Assembly (NCBI GenBank): GCA_034435675.1
Contig: DAOTWP010000318.1
Coordinates: 1-14,671, forward strand
Length of the DNA stretch: 14,671 nt
Reading direction: 5' to 3'
Origin: DAOTWP01 sp034435675
Lineage (GTDB): Bacteria; Chloroflexota; Anaerolineae; Aggregatilineales; Phototrophicaceae
Positions 7,901 to 14,671 of this stretch are shown here, piece after piece (position 1 is the first letter of the stretch; each line of letters opens with the position of its first letter). Below the pieces are notes generated by a model. The model had not been told where the DNA came from. It saw only the letters and a program-made list of their open reading frames with translations, and searched no databases. The translations under genes were made by a program, and so were the position numbers.

Positions 7901-10900
7901 CGGAATGCCCAGCCAGCTTTGCATGCCCTGTTCGCCGGGCAGCGGGTCAATGCCGCGCAGTGTGGCGATGGAAAACAGCCCCTTGCGGCTGAGCACGCGC
8001 GAAATGCGGTCATGCGTGCCGATCTCTACCTGGAAGCCGGGCGCATACTCGGCGACGTTTTCGCCGCGCGCGCCTTCAAGGGTCATATACGCGCCCTCAC
8101 GCCGCCACAGGGTCATCACATCATAGGCGATCACGCGCTCCATCTCGTCCAGTGCCAGCGAAACCACTTCCTTGCGTTCCAGCGAGGACGTAATGCGGCT
8201 GGAGACTTCGGCAAGGGCGGCAAGCTGCTGCGCACGCGCCTGCACTGCCTGTTCCAGGCGGGTGCTTTCGGTCACGTCTTCAATCAGCAGCACAACGCCG
8301 CGAATACCTTCTGCTGCCAGCAGCGGGTAAATGTAGAAGTTGCGCACATACGACGTGCCGTCCACATCGGTGCTTTCATATGCCAGCCGCTGCGCCGGTT
8401 TACCCGTTTCCAGCACCTGATCCACGTCTGCCTTGAGGAACGTGGCAAAATCAGGACGCTGCTTGAACAAATTCTGATGTTTGACATCATCGCTCCAACC
8501 GTAGCGGTGGACGACATAGTCGTTGATGGACAGCACGGTGCTGTTGTTGTCCAGCACGACAATGCCCTGCTGGATCGACTCAATCACCGACTGGTTCAAC
8601 ACCTGCAAGTCTACTGCCTGCTGGAACAAGCGCGCATTTTGCAGCGCCACACCCGCAAGCTGTGCCATACGCCGCAGCAGCGGGCGATATTCCTCGAACC
8701 CATAGGCATTCTTGAGGTCGCTGCCAAAATGGATCGCGCCGACGATCATACCGCCTGCCAGCAGCGGCACCACCAGACTCATCTGTTCGCCACGTTCGTG
8801 CAGCTCGGTCAAATCCTGGTACGTGGCGACATCGGGGTCGCCCGCCCGGTAGAGATAGTCAATCCCTTCGAGGTAAGTGCGTTCCAGCGCCGTGCCGTCC
8901 AGCGCAGCATCGCGGTCACGGTACGTCGTGAAACCGCCGTGCGGATCCAGCCGCAGGGTAAACAGATCAAACGCCTGCCCTTCGGAGTCCAGCACCGACG
9001 CGGTCATACGCATAAACGGCACCAGATACATGGCATTTTCGGCAACCGCGTTGATGATTTCTTCGATGTCCAGCGTACTGGCGACTGCCTCCATCATCTG
9101 GTTCAGCCGCGATTCCTGTTCCGCGCCGCGGGCAAGGGCGTGGTACAGACGCTGGTTTTCGATCGCCTGTGCCGCCTGATGTGCCAGGATTTCCAGAATT
9201 TCAATCGTCTGGCGATCCGGACGGCGGTTGTCCTGCGGGCGGTCCAGACTCATCACCCCGAGCAGCTCGCCGCCGGAAGAACCGACCAGCAGCACCAGCA
9301 GCATATCGCCGTCGCGCCATGCCTCGCTGATCCCCAGCGGCAGCGTGCGGTTGCCGTCAAAGCGCGTGTTCAGCGCCATCAAATCGTCACTGTACCATCT
9401 GGGCGCTTCTTCCACCGGGAAGAAATAGGACTCGCTCATCGGAATGTTATAACCGCTGGTGGCGCGCAGCCGGTTGAAGCGTTCCAGTGCGATCCGGTGG
9501 CGTCTGGTTTGTTCGAAAACCTCCACCGGTAGTCCGGCGTGTGCCGTGCGGTAGAGCGTTTGCGTATCTTTGTCCACCATAAGGATGACCACCGTGTCAT
9601 AGCCCGCGCTGGTCTGCACTGCGTAGGCGAATGCTTCCAGCATGGTCGGTTGGTCAACATTGGTCTGGAGCATCTGCCCCAGCTCGAAAATCTGGTTCAA
9701 CTGCTCAACGCGGCGGCGCAGCCCCACACTGCGTTCAAATTCCTCGGTGTGGCGGATATACGTGCCAAAGCCCAGCGCCGCAGCCGTTGCGGCAGTCGCC
9801 AGAAATGCCGCCGAACGGTCATCAAACCGATTGGGCTGGCTGTGATACAGGTGAATGATGCCAACGATCTGATCCACATAAAAGAACGAGGCAGCAATCG
9901 CCGACGCCGCGCGCTCCGGGAGTGCCTTCAGGTCACTTTCGGCATAATTGCTGACCAGCACCGGATCTGCGCCGCGCAGCACTGCCTGCCGTTCAATTTG
10001 CGCCAGCCCCAGCCCGATCTGATCCGCGTCGCCAATACGCTGGTCTGCCTCCGGGCGATCCGGGTAGACCCAGTGATCGCTGGGTCTGAGCAGGACAATC
10101 GTGCAGTAGTCCGCGCCTGTCGCCAGCGTCACCTGCTCACGGATAATCTGCATTACGGGTTCCAGCGCATAGGTAACGGTGAGCTGGCTGCTGATATGCG
10201 AAATCGCGTCCAGTTCCTGCAACCGGCGCGCCAGTTCGCGCTCGGTCTGCCCATACAGGCGCAAACGCTCAATCGCACCGGCAATCTGTGCCCCCAACGC
10301 CCCCAACTGGCGCAGGTCATTTTTGTCATAATCATGATGCCGGTTGGCGACCCCCAATTCGCCCAACCGCTGTCCGCCGAGCGTCAGCGGCACCAGCACC
10401 GCGCGCTGAATCTTGAACTGCTGCGCAATTGGGCGGTAACCCGGCAGCACACGCGGGTCATCTGGCACCTTGTTGCCGATATAGGCTGTGCCAGAAATCG
10501 TGACCGTCTGGTCAAAGCCGCCGTCCGTATGGCGATAAATCACCGGCTCGGTCATGTCGCGCCCATAAACATAGCGCGGCAGCAGTTGCAGTTCCGTTTC
10601 CGCCTCGTTCAGCACCGAGATAAACGTAATCGGGCTGTCCATCAGGTCGGCAATTTCAAACAGCACTGTCTTGAGCGAGTCCGGCGTGAGCACACCACCG
10701 GCAAGCTGCGCGACGCGCCGCAGACTGTCCGCTTCTTCTGCGCTGCGCTGCACCTGCTGGAACAAGCGCGCGTTTTCCATCATGGCGGCAGCCTGAGTGG
10801 CAAAGATCAGCAGCAGGCGAGCATCATTTTCGGTGAAGTCGTCATCATTGAGCTTGTTCGCCACCTGCACCATGCCAATGCGTTTACCTGCCGCGGAAAG

Positions 10901-12733
10901 CACGGCAAGCAGCATCTTGCGCAGTCCCAGCGCTTCCGTCACGGAATAAATATTGGCTTCAAAGATCACCGGGTCCGTGCTGACATGGTTGGTGTACCAC
11001 GTATCCTCGGTTTCCCACAAACGCAGCGGCGCGCTGTCCGGCAGCAGATCAATGTGATAGGTTTCCAGTAAATCATCATCCACGCCGTAAAACGGCACAT
11101 GCGCAGCAAGCCGATTGGCATGCTCTTCGTAAAGCAGGATGCCGCACATCTCAACCTTCATCAACCGCCCGATGCGCTCGGTAATTTCGCGGAAGAAGTC
11201 GCGCGTGTGGCTCAACGCCCCAATGGCGTGGGTGATTTCCTGCAAACCGAGCAGTTCGTCATCCAACCGGCGTTCGCGCTCATACAGGCGCAGGTTTTCA
11301 ACCACAATTGCTGCCTGCGCGCTGAGCACCCTGAGGTTCTGGGAATCCTGCGCGCTAAAACTGCCCTGCTTGTTGCAAACGAGCAGCGCGCCGATCCGTT
11401 CTCCGCCGATCCACATCGGCATAAGCAGCACGTTGGTCAGCGCGGCGAGATTGACAATCTGCACTAAGCCCATGTGCGCAATCAGGCGTTCATCGTCAAT
11501 ATCATTGGACACCCAGTACTGCTGGTTATGCCAGATGTCGTACTGCGGGGTATCCGGCTTTAGCTGCACCACGATACTCTGCGCCAGCCGGTCCGGCAGC
11601 CCATGAAACGGGGTGACGGCTTCCAGCGTACCGCGTTCCTCATTGACCAGCAGAATGCCGCACAGTTCAGTACCCATCAGCGCGGCAATGCGCTCGGTCA
11701 GCGCCGCGTAGATTTTCTGCGCCTGTGCCGTGCCCGCCAGATAACTCGCCGTCTGCTGCAAGCTCGCCATATCATCAACGCGCTGCATCTGTTCGGCATA
11801 GAGTTCGGCATTGTGGATCGAAATCGCCACCTGCATGCGCACCGCCTGGAGCAGTGCCACATGTGCCTGGTTGAAGTGATCCGGTTTGGAGTCAGCAAGT
11901 TCAAATGTACCGACAAAGCGCCCGTTGAGCAGCAGCGGAATGCCCACGAAGCTGCGGTAGGACATGCCGCCGACTTTGGGCTGAATTGCCACCGGGTTTT
12001 GCAGGCTGCCCACCAGCACTGGCTGGCGCTGTTCGGCTATCCAGCCGGAAATACCTTCACCGGGGGCATAAACACCGCCCTGCTCCTCCAGCGAAAGCAT
12101 ATACGCCATATTGCCTACCCAGCCGCGCTGGCGCAGCACTTTTTCGCGCTCGTCCCACAAGCAGACTTCACCGGCTTCTGCCGGAATCGCTTTCAGCACA
12201 ATTGCCAGCAGGGTTTGCAGCACACTTTCAATGCCCATGCGCACATTGACGGTTTCGCCAATTTCGTTGATGACCCGCATCGCCAGCCCCATGTCGAGGA
12301 CATCGGACTGCGCCGCGCCGCTGCTGCCGTTCATCTCGCGCATGACGATCACGAAAACCCCGTGCCCGTCACCACTGACCGCTACACGGTGCGAGGATGC
12401 CTCAATCCAGCGCTCCCCCATCTGGAAAGAGGTCTGCGCCTCACGCGAGAACAACTCCAGAAAGTTGTCCACCGGCTGCGCCAAACGCGCCAGCGATTCA
12501 AGGTCGGGTTCGTCGCCATTGCTGCCCAGCCAACGCCGGGCAACGGCATTCACATGCACCAACTGCCCCTGCTCGCGCGCGACCAGCACGGCATCTTTGC
12601 TGGATGCGCCCGGGACGTGTTCCAGCAGTCGCCCGGTATCCTGCAGCAGTTCCGGGCGGGTTTGCTGCGACCACAGGTAAATCCAGACGATGGTCACAAG
12701 ACCCAATACGAGGATGACTAACGCAAAGACCAT
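4997..12733 (-). CDS. Giant membrane-anchored sensor histidine kinase with about eleven GAF domains
   Basis: About 2,578 residues from the ATG at 12733. In order: one membrane helix (about 2-21); a PAS-like region (about 40-135); GAF1-7 (about 150-310, 320-485, 490-660, 665-830, 835-1000, 1005-1200, 1205-1372); PAS (about 1378-1490); GAF8-10 (about 1500-1660, 1662-1837, 1840-2008); a coiled coil rich in E/R/Q; GAF11 (about 2036-2195); PAS (about 2216-2328); HisKA with His2336 in SVSHEFRTPL; and HATPase_c with NLVDN (Asn2457), DTGVGIP (2488) and GTGLGLP (2519). Most GAF units end in a helix like AIENARLY, which sets a period near 170 residues. There is no HAMP domain and no receiver, so phosphate must pass to separate regulators, the neighbours on both sides being obvious candidates. 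A GTG at 12745 is possible, but an AGGTGA ribosome site 8 nt before the ATG favours the shorter form. TATAGT at 12814-12819 (minus) is a weak -10 candidate. Ligands are unknown. Confidence 0.93.
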   Translation of the reverse strand: MVFALVILVLGLVTIVWIYLWSQQTRPELLQDTGRLLEHVPGASSKDAVLVAREQGQLVHVNAVARRWLGSNGDEPDLESLARLAQPVDNFLELFSREAQTSFQMGERWIEASSHRVAVSGDGHGVFVIVMREMNGSSGAAQSDVLDMGLAMRVINEIGETVNVRMGIESVLQTLLAIVLKAIPAEAGEVCLWDEREKVLRQRGWVGNMAYMLSLEEQGGVYAPGEGISGWIAEQRQPVLVGSLQNPVAIQPKVGGMSYRSFVGIPLLLNGRFVGTFELADSKPDHFNQAHVALLQAVRMQVAISIHNAELYAEQMQRVDDMASLQQTASYLAGTAQAQKIYAALTERIAALMGTELCGILLVNEERGTLEAVTPFHGLPDRLAQSIVVQLKPDTPQYDIWHNQQYWVSNDIDDERLIAHMGLVQIVNLAALTNVLLMPMWIGGERIGALLVCNKQGSFSAQDSQNLRVLSAQAAIVVENLRLYERERRLDDELLGLQEITHAIGALSHTRDFFREITERIGRLMKVEMCGILLYEEHANRLAAHVPFYGVDDDLLETYHIDLLPDSAPLRLWETEDTWYTNHVSTDPVIFEANIYSVTEALGLRKMLLAVLSAAGKRIGMVQVANKLNDDDFTENDARLLLIFATQAAAMMENARLFQQVQRSAEEADSLRRVAQLAGGVLTPDSLKTVLFEIADLMDSPITFISVLNEAETELQLLPRYVYGRDMTEPVIYRHTDGGFDQTVTISGTAYIGNKVPDDPRVLPGYRPIAQQFKIQRAVLVPLTLGGQRLGELGVANRHHDYDKNDLRQLGALGAQIAGAIERLRLYGQTERELARRLQELDAISHISSQLTVTYALEPVMQIIREQVTLATGADYCTIVLLRPSDHWVYPDRPEADQRIGDADQIGLGLAQIERQAVLRGADPVLVSNYAESDLKALPERAASAIAASFFYVDQIVGIIHLYHSQPNRFDDRSAAFLATAATAAALGFGTYIRHTEEFERSVGLRRRVEQLNQIFELGQMLQTNVDQPTMLEAFAYAVQTSAGYDTVVILMVDKDTQTLYRTAHAGLPVEVFEQTRRHRIALERFNRLRATSGYNIPMSESYFFPVEEAPRWYSDDLMALNTRFDGNRTLPLGISEAWRDGDMLLVLLVGSSGGELLGVMSLDRPQDNRRPDRQTIEILEILAHQAAQAIENQRLYHALARGAEQESRLNQMMEAVASTLDIEEIINAVAENAMYLVPFMRMTASVLDSEGQAFDLFTLRLDPHGGFTTYRDRDAALDGTALERTYLEGIDYLYRAGDPDVATYQDLTELHERGEQMSLVVPLLAGGMIVGAIHFGSDLKNAYGFEEYRPLLRRMAQLAGVALQNARLFQQAVDLQVLNQSVIESIQQGIVVLDNNSTVLSINDYVVHRYGWSDDVKHQNLFKQRPDFATFLKADVDQVLETGKPAQRLAYESTDVDGTSYVRNFYIYPLLAAEGIRGVVLLIEDVTESTRLEQAVQARAQQLAALAEVSSRITSSLERKEVVSLALDEMERVIAYDVMTLWRREGAYMTLEGARGENVAEYAPGFQVEIGTHDRISRVLSRKGLFSIATLRGIDPLPGEQGMQSWLGIPLMNQQNVVGLIALNKQEAAFYDALQSEQAALAFANQVAVALANADLFQQTFARRHELETLLEAAQTTALVMDLDQVFRTVVELMLNTIHMDTCTVMIWDEVENALDVAVDMNRYGDETRIKPKGFRYPLAEYPVKLQVLQSRRLAVVRYNDESAHASEREELLANEDSVRMLVPLVLRDQAMGLIQLEQAMAMGTSVSEQQMRLAQALGAQVAVAIENARLASETAARVEESMLINELSHAISSTIDIDGILDVVRKQLPRVVAAEEMYIALYDEMTEQVSFPVAVRQDGTEFAIPPRALGDDEVSYIIRGKRALTLGGDYFNADDVRHSLHITNSEGDCKSYLGVPLVARDSVVGTLAVRDLSSSRVFGVNDQRVLQTIGGQLAVAIQNALLIERISGFNEDLNRQVQERTEELQQERDRIDTLYQITSELARTLDMNRVLDRALGMVAKATGADDGTILLANPITDQLYSSANLAYTPPPGADGEPGRHPAEELAMWLMDNDHDVVVDDLEEVDYWDWDVPGAEQFGSALAVLLETNEEVQGVMVLLKKRKSGFTEDHLRLVVAAANQVASTINNADLYQLIREQTEKLGTLLRAEQEEAEKNAAILESIADGVIVAQPDGVVVQLNSAAERILDQPREQVVGREMTGLVGAQLLRDWTDNPAARSEDFIEDQLTLGDRIVSVHQSPVYIGEKFLGTVSVFRDITRDVELDRMKSEFISSVSHEFRTPLTPIKGYVDLLLVGATGALTDQQRGILNTIKDNVDRLTLLVNDVLEISKVDSGKEELYIEPVRLGEVIPEVVNRLLTRQEHMSKAFDVVLDVEERLPDIDADRKKLVQIITNLVDNAFSYTHAGGRIEVAAGLQPQDSRNVLIRISDTGVGIPPEYRDRVWLRFQRYEEHALEMEVAGTGLGLPIVKELVALHNGKIWFESQLDVGTTFYVTLPIEQPAHLKTRHEYAVTTTTNGVQ

Positions 12734-12741
12734 AGCGCTGC

Positions 12742-12747
12742 TCACCT
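12742..12747 (-). promoter_or_regulatory. Ribosome binding site that decides the kinase start
   Basis: AGGTGA lies 8 nt upstream of the ATG at 12733. The GTG at 12745, four codons earlier in frame, overlaps this motif and has no purine-rich element of its own before it, so the ATG is the better start. Confidence 0.55.
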
Positions 12748-12883
12748 GTAAATACTCATGTTATGAACGACGGCAGCGGGATTGCTCATGACGCGATGAA
12801 CTTGACTCCGCACACTATAGGGCTGAAGTACCACGCCCCCCTAAAACGACAGCCAAACAAGCTCCGCGCCTTTGAGGACTCCC

Positions 12884-13816
12884 TTACCAGGAGGTGAGGA
12901 TCGATCCCGGAGCATCGTCCTCGGTGACACCACCACGCCGGCGATTCTCGGCGGCAAGTTCGGTGATTTCACGAATATCCGAAAACTGGTGCGTGACTGT
13001 TGAGACGGCTCCCACCGACACGTTCATCAGGTCAGCGTGCTTCTCGCCCTGCACAGTATCCGGCACAAGGATATACCCGCGTTCACGGTCAATGAACGAG
13101 TAATGCTGGCGCACTTCGTCGTTGAAGCGCTCCACCACCCGATCCCGCAGCCGCTTAAAGTCGCCCGCATGGGTAATCACGATGAAGTTATCCGCACCGG
13201 GATTGCCGACATAGTCATCGGGCGTCCCGACTTCATCAACCACTTCGCCCAGCAGCAGCGCCATAAACCGAATGACTTCATCACCGGCGACAAAGCCATA
13301 AACATCCTTGAAGGCATCAAAATTGTTGATTTTGATGTCGACATACGCCCACTGCTTGTTATCGCGCATCAGGTTGCGCAGGTGATCTTCGATCAGGCGT
13401 CCAGTGGGTAAGCCCGATTTGCCGTCAATCAGCGTTTGCCGCCGCGCCGCCTGAATGGCGTTCTGCACGCGCAGCTTTAGCTCTTCGATATCAAACGGCT
13501 TGGTGATGTAATCGTCCGCGCCCAGTTCCAGTCCGGCGATTTTGTCGCTGCGTTCGTCTTTCTGCGTCAGAAAGATAATCGGAATGTGGCTGGTGCGCAC
13601 GGTGGTGCGCAGTTCGCGGCATACATCGTAACCGTTCATGTCGGGCAGCATGATGTCCAACACAATCAGGTCAGGCAGCATTTTGCGCGTCATGGACAGC
13701 GCGTCTCCGCCACGCGGTGCGACCTGCACCTCGTATCCCTGCCCGGAGAAGTAGATACGCAGCATATTGGAGATGTCAAAATCGTCTTCAACTACCAGAA
13801 TACGCCCTTTGGACAT
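12884..13816 (-). CDS. Response regulator: receiver plus degenerate GGDEF domain
   Basis: The 310-residue protein has a complete receiver (about 1-122): Asp11-Asp12, phospho-acceptor Asp54 in IVLDIMLP, Thr84, and Lys106 in ITKPF. From about 128 to 295 it follows the diguanylate-cyclase fold (DGKSGLPTGRLIEDHL, then FDAFKDVYGFVAGDEV, then MNVSVGAV). The GGDEF loop reads GADNF at 207-211, and the metal-binding Asp of the first strand appears to be Lys162. By comparison with active cyclases this domain should not make c-di-GMP; it could bind a nucleotide or serve as a protein-interaction output. No I-site RxxD is evident before the signature. The ATG at 13816 follows an AGGGAG site with 7-nt spacing. 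It sits upstream of the giant kinase on the same strand with a gap of about 150 bp, so the two are probably co-expressed. Confidence 0.92.
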   Translation of the reverse strand: MSKGRILVVEDDFDISNMLRIYFSGQGYEVQVAPRGGDALSMTRKMLPDLIVLDIMLPDMNGYDVCRELRTTVRTSHIPIIFLTQKDERSDKIAGLELGADDYITKPFDIEELKLRVQNAIQAARRQTLIDGKSGLPTGRLIEDHLRNLMRDNKQWAYVDIKINNFDAFKDVYGFVAGDEVIRFMALLLGEVVDEVGTPDDYVGNPGADNFIVITHAGDFKRLRDRVVERFNDEVRQHYSFIDRERGYILVPDTVQGEKHADLMNVSVGAVSTVTHQFSDIREITELAAENRRRGGVTEDDAPGSILTSW

Positions 13817-13843
13817 ACAACTGCTCCCTGAGGGTTAGTTGGT

Positions 13844-13872
13844 TTCATATGAGTACGAAAACATTATCTCAA
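13844..13872 (-). promoter_or_regulatory. Candidate sigma-70-type promoter for the regulator-kinase operon
   Basis: On the minus strand TTGAGA (13872-13867) and TATGAA (13849-13844) are separated by exactly 17 bp, in an AT-rich island between the Uma2 gene and the regulator. Transcription would start near 13837, leaving a leader of about 20 nt that contains the AGGGAG ribosome site. The -35 matches consensus at five of six positions and the -10 at four of six. Confidence 0.45.
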
Positions 13873-13900
13873 ATATACACCAAATAAATCGAATGCGCAT

Positions 13901-13923
13901 AAAACCCCGCATTCTGTGGGGTT
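13901..13923 (-). terminator. Possible intrinsic terminator after the Uma2 gene
   Basis: AACCCC and GGGGTT (13903-13908 and 13918-13923) can pair around a 9-nt loop, and on the minus strand the stem runs into TTTT. It lies about 45 bp beyond the Uma2 stop and just upstream of the candidate promoter for the regulator. The T-run is short and two of its bases also pair, so it would be weak. Confidence 0.35.
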
Positions 13924-13968
13924 GGGATTTCTTAACGCAGGGGTGGAAGTTTATTACGACAGCGGCAA

Positions 13969-14625
13969 TCAGGGGGTGCGGTCCTGCAATTGCGGCAGCA
14001 GCTTCTGCACAATCTCCACCGGACCGGGTAGATCGTCCTGCCAGAGGGTCGGCACATGCAGCAGCAGACCGGGCAGCAGCGGTGTGGTGTAACAGTCCTG
14101 CTCGTCAAGCGTCTGGCGCACGTAAATGCCTTCTTCGTTCAGGCGGTAGAAGTTCGGGTCACGGCGCTGCGGGTCGAGCAGCCAGTATTCACGCACGCCA
14201 CCTGCCTCGTACTCGCTGAATTTCTCCCCGCGATCCCGCGCCACACTTTCCGGCGAGATGATCTCGATGCAGATGTCTGCTGGTCCGTCCAGATAGGTCT
14301 CACGCAGAGGGTGCGGGTTAGTGTTGAGGATAATCTGAATATCCGGCTCACGCGCGCGTTCCAGCTTCATCACAAACGGGGCAACGCGAATGCTGCCGAC
14401 AGGGCGCAGCTCAAAGAAAATTTCCAGCAAACGAATCAGGTAGCGGAACAGGTCGTCGTGTTTTACGCCTACCGGTGGCATTTTGATCACCTCGCCGTCG
14501 TCAAGCCATTCGCAGAAGAACGCTGCATAGGTCTGCATGTAGTCGTCAAAGCTCACGCCCGCAGCGACGGTGCCGCCGGGATGTGCCTCAAAATCGTGGA
14601 GCGTAACGGGTTCAGGTAATGCCAT
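13969..14625 (-). CDS. Uma2 family (DUF820) putative endonuclease-fold protein
   Basis: With the ATG at 14625 the protein is 218 residues, in the usual 180-220 range. The family's PD-(D/E)xK-like site is visible: Glu45 in DDGEVIKMPP, Pro94-Asp95 in EPDIQIIL, Glu121 in CIEIISPES, and Lys135 in RDRGEKFSEYE, followed by GVREYWLLDP. All candidate catalytic residues are kept, so nuclease activity is possible, but the biological role of Uma2 proteins is not established and they occur in many paralogues in Cyanobacteria and Chloroflexota. The frame also allows a GTG at 14640, but that codon overlaps the start of a GAGGT ribosome site 8 nt before the ATG, so the ATG is preferred. The gene lies upstream of the regulator-kinase genes in the same direction but is separated from them by a probable terminator and promoter, so a functional link is doubtful. 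Confidence 0.9.
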   Translation of the reverse strand: MALPEPVTLHDFEAHPGGTVAAGVSFDDYMQTYAAFFCEWLDDGEVIKMPPVGVKHDDLFRYLIRLLEIFFELRPVGSIRVAPFVMKLERAREPDIQIILNTNPHPLRETYLDGPADICIEIISPESVARDRGEKFSEYEAGGVREYWLLDPQRRDPNFYRLNEEGIYVRQTLDEQDCYTTPLLPGLLLHVPTLWQDDLPGPVEIVQKLLPQLQDRTP

Positions 14626-14644
14626 CCCAATTGACCTCACAGAA

Positions 14645-14671
14645 CTACAGTTTTTCGCGCAGCCATGTACG
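14645..14671 (-). CDS. Possible C-terminal end of an upstream gene (partial)
   Basis: On the minus strand the frame entering at the window edge reads RTWLREKL and then TAG at 14647-14645. This looks like an ordinary protein tail and ends 19 bp before the Uma2 ATG, which would fit a co-transcribed upstream gene. With only eight codons visible the call is tentative and no function can be given. Confidence 0.3.
   Translation of the reverse strand, partial: RTWLREKL

Noticed and set aside
4814..9532. Plus-strand open frame of 1,572 codons
   Set aside because: It lies exactly in register opposite the kinase, is rich in His and Gln with no domain motif, and is explained by missing TTA/CTA/TCA codons in the kinase. 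It also spans the receiver gene and the gap.
9539..12721. Plus-strand open frames of 510 and 372 codons
   Set aside because: Same register and same His/Gln-rich composition opposite the kinase; no ribosome site or recognisable motif.
1..14671. tRNA, rRNA, CRISPR array, insertion sequence or phage genes
   Set aside because: No cloverleaf, repeat-spacer pattern, transposase or terminal inverted repeats were seen on either strand.

Overview
The window reads as a chromosomal segment of a high-GC bacterium, most likely a Chloroflexota (Anaerolineae-like) species. This is inferred from the mix of a Uma2-family protein, a very large multi-GAF histidine kinase, a response regulator with a GGDEF-like domain, and a polytopic GT-C-type membrane protein; no rRNA or marker gene confirms it. 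Coding is dense. All recognisable genes but one (a universal stress protein) lie on the minus strand. I see no tRNA, rRNA, CRISPR array, insertion sequence or phage gene.

Layout. 1-1173 (-): N-terminal part of a polytopic membrane protein resembling GT-C glycosyltransferases, running off the left edge, with an in-frame 12-bp tandem repeat. 1174-1522: a 349-bp divergent intergenic region. 1523-2014 (+): a UspA-type universal stress protein, convergent with what follows. 2029-3202 (-): a DUF402 protein one base behind thiamine diphosphokinase (thiN). 3299-4477 (-): an alpha/beta-hydrolase fold protein with Gly where the nucleophile should be and a low-complexity insertion. 4514-4891 (-): a stand-alone CheY-like receiver. 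4997-12733 (-): a membrane-anchored sensor kinase of about 2,578 residues with about eleven GAF domains and three PAS domains before HisKA/HATPase_c. 12884-13816 (-): a receiver fused to a degenerate GGDEF domain. 13969-14625 (-): a Uma2/DUF820 protein, with the last codons of a possible further gene at the right edge.

The centre of interest is the run from 13816 down to 3299: REC-pseudoGGDEF, giant kinase, lone REC and pseudo-hydrolase, all co-directional. The kinase has an intact catalytic core but no receiver of its own. The two neighbouring regulators keep their phospho-acceptor Asp, and neither carries a recognisable DNA-binding output. The pseudo-hydrolase follows the lone receiver by 36 nt, across a short hairpin. 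I infer one sensory pathway that integrates many GAF inputs and signals through protein-protein contacts rather than direct transcription control. Which regulator is the partner, and what the hydrolase-like protein does, cannot be read from the sequence.

The long antisense open frames opposite the kinase are shadows: the kinase almost never uses TTA, CTA or TCA, so its register-matched complement stays open.
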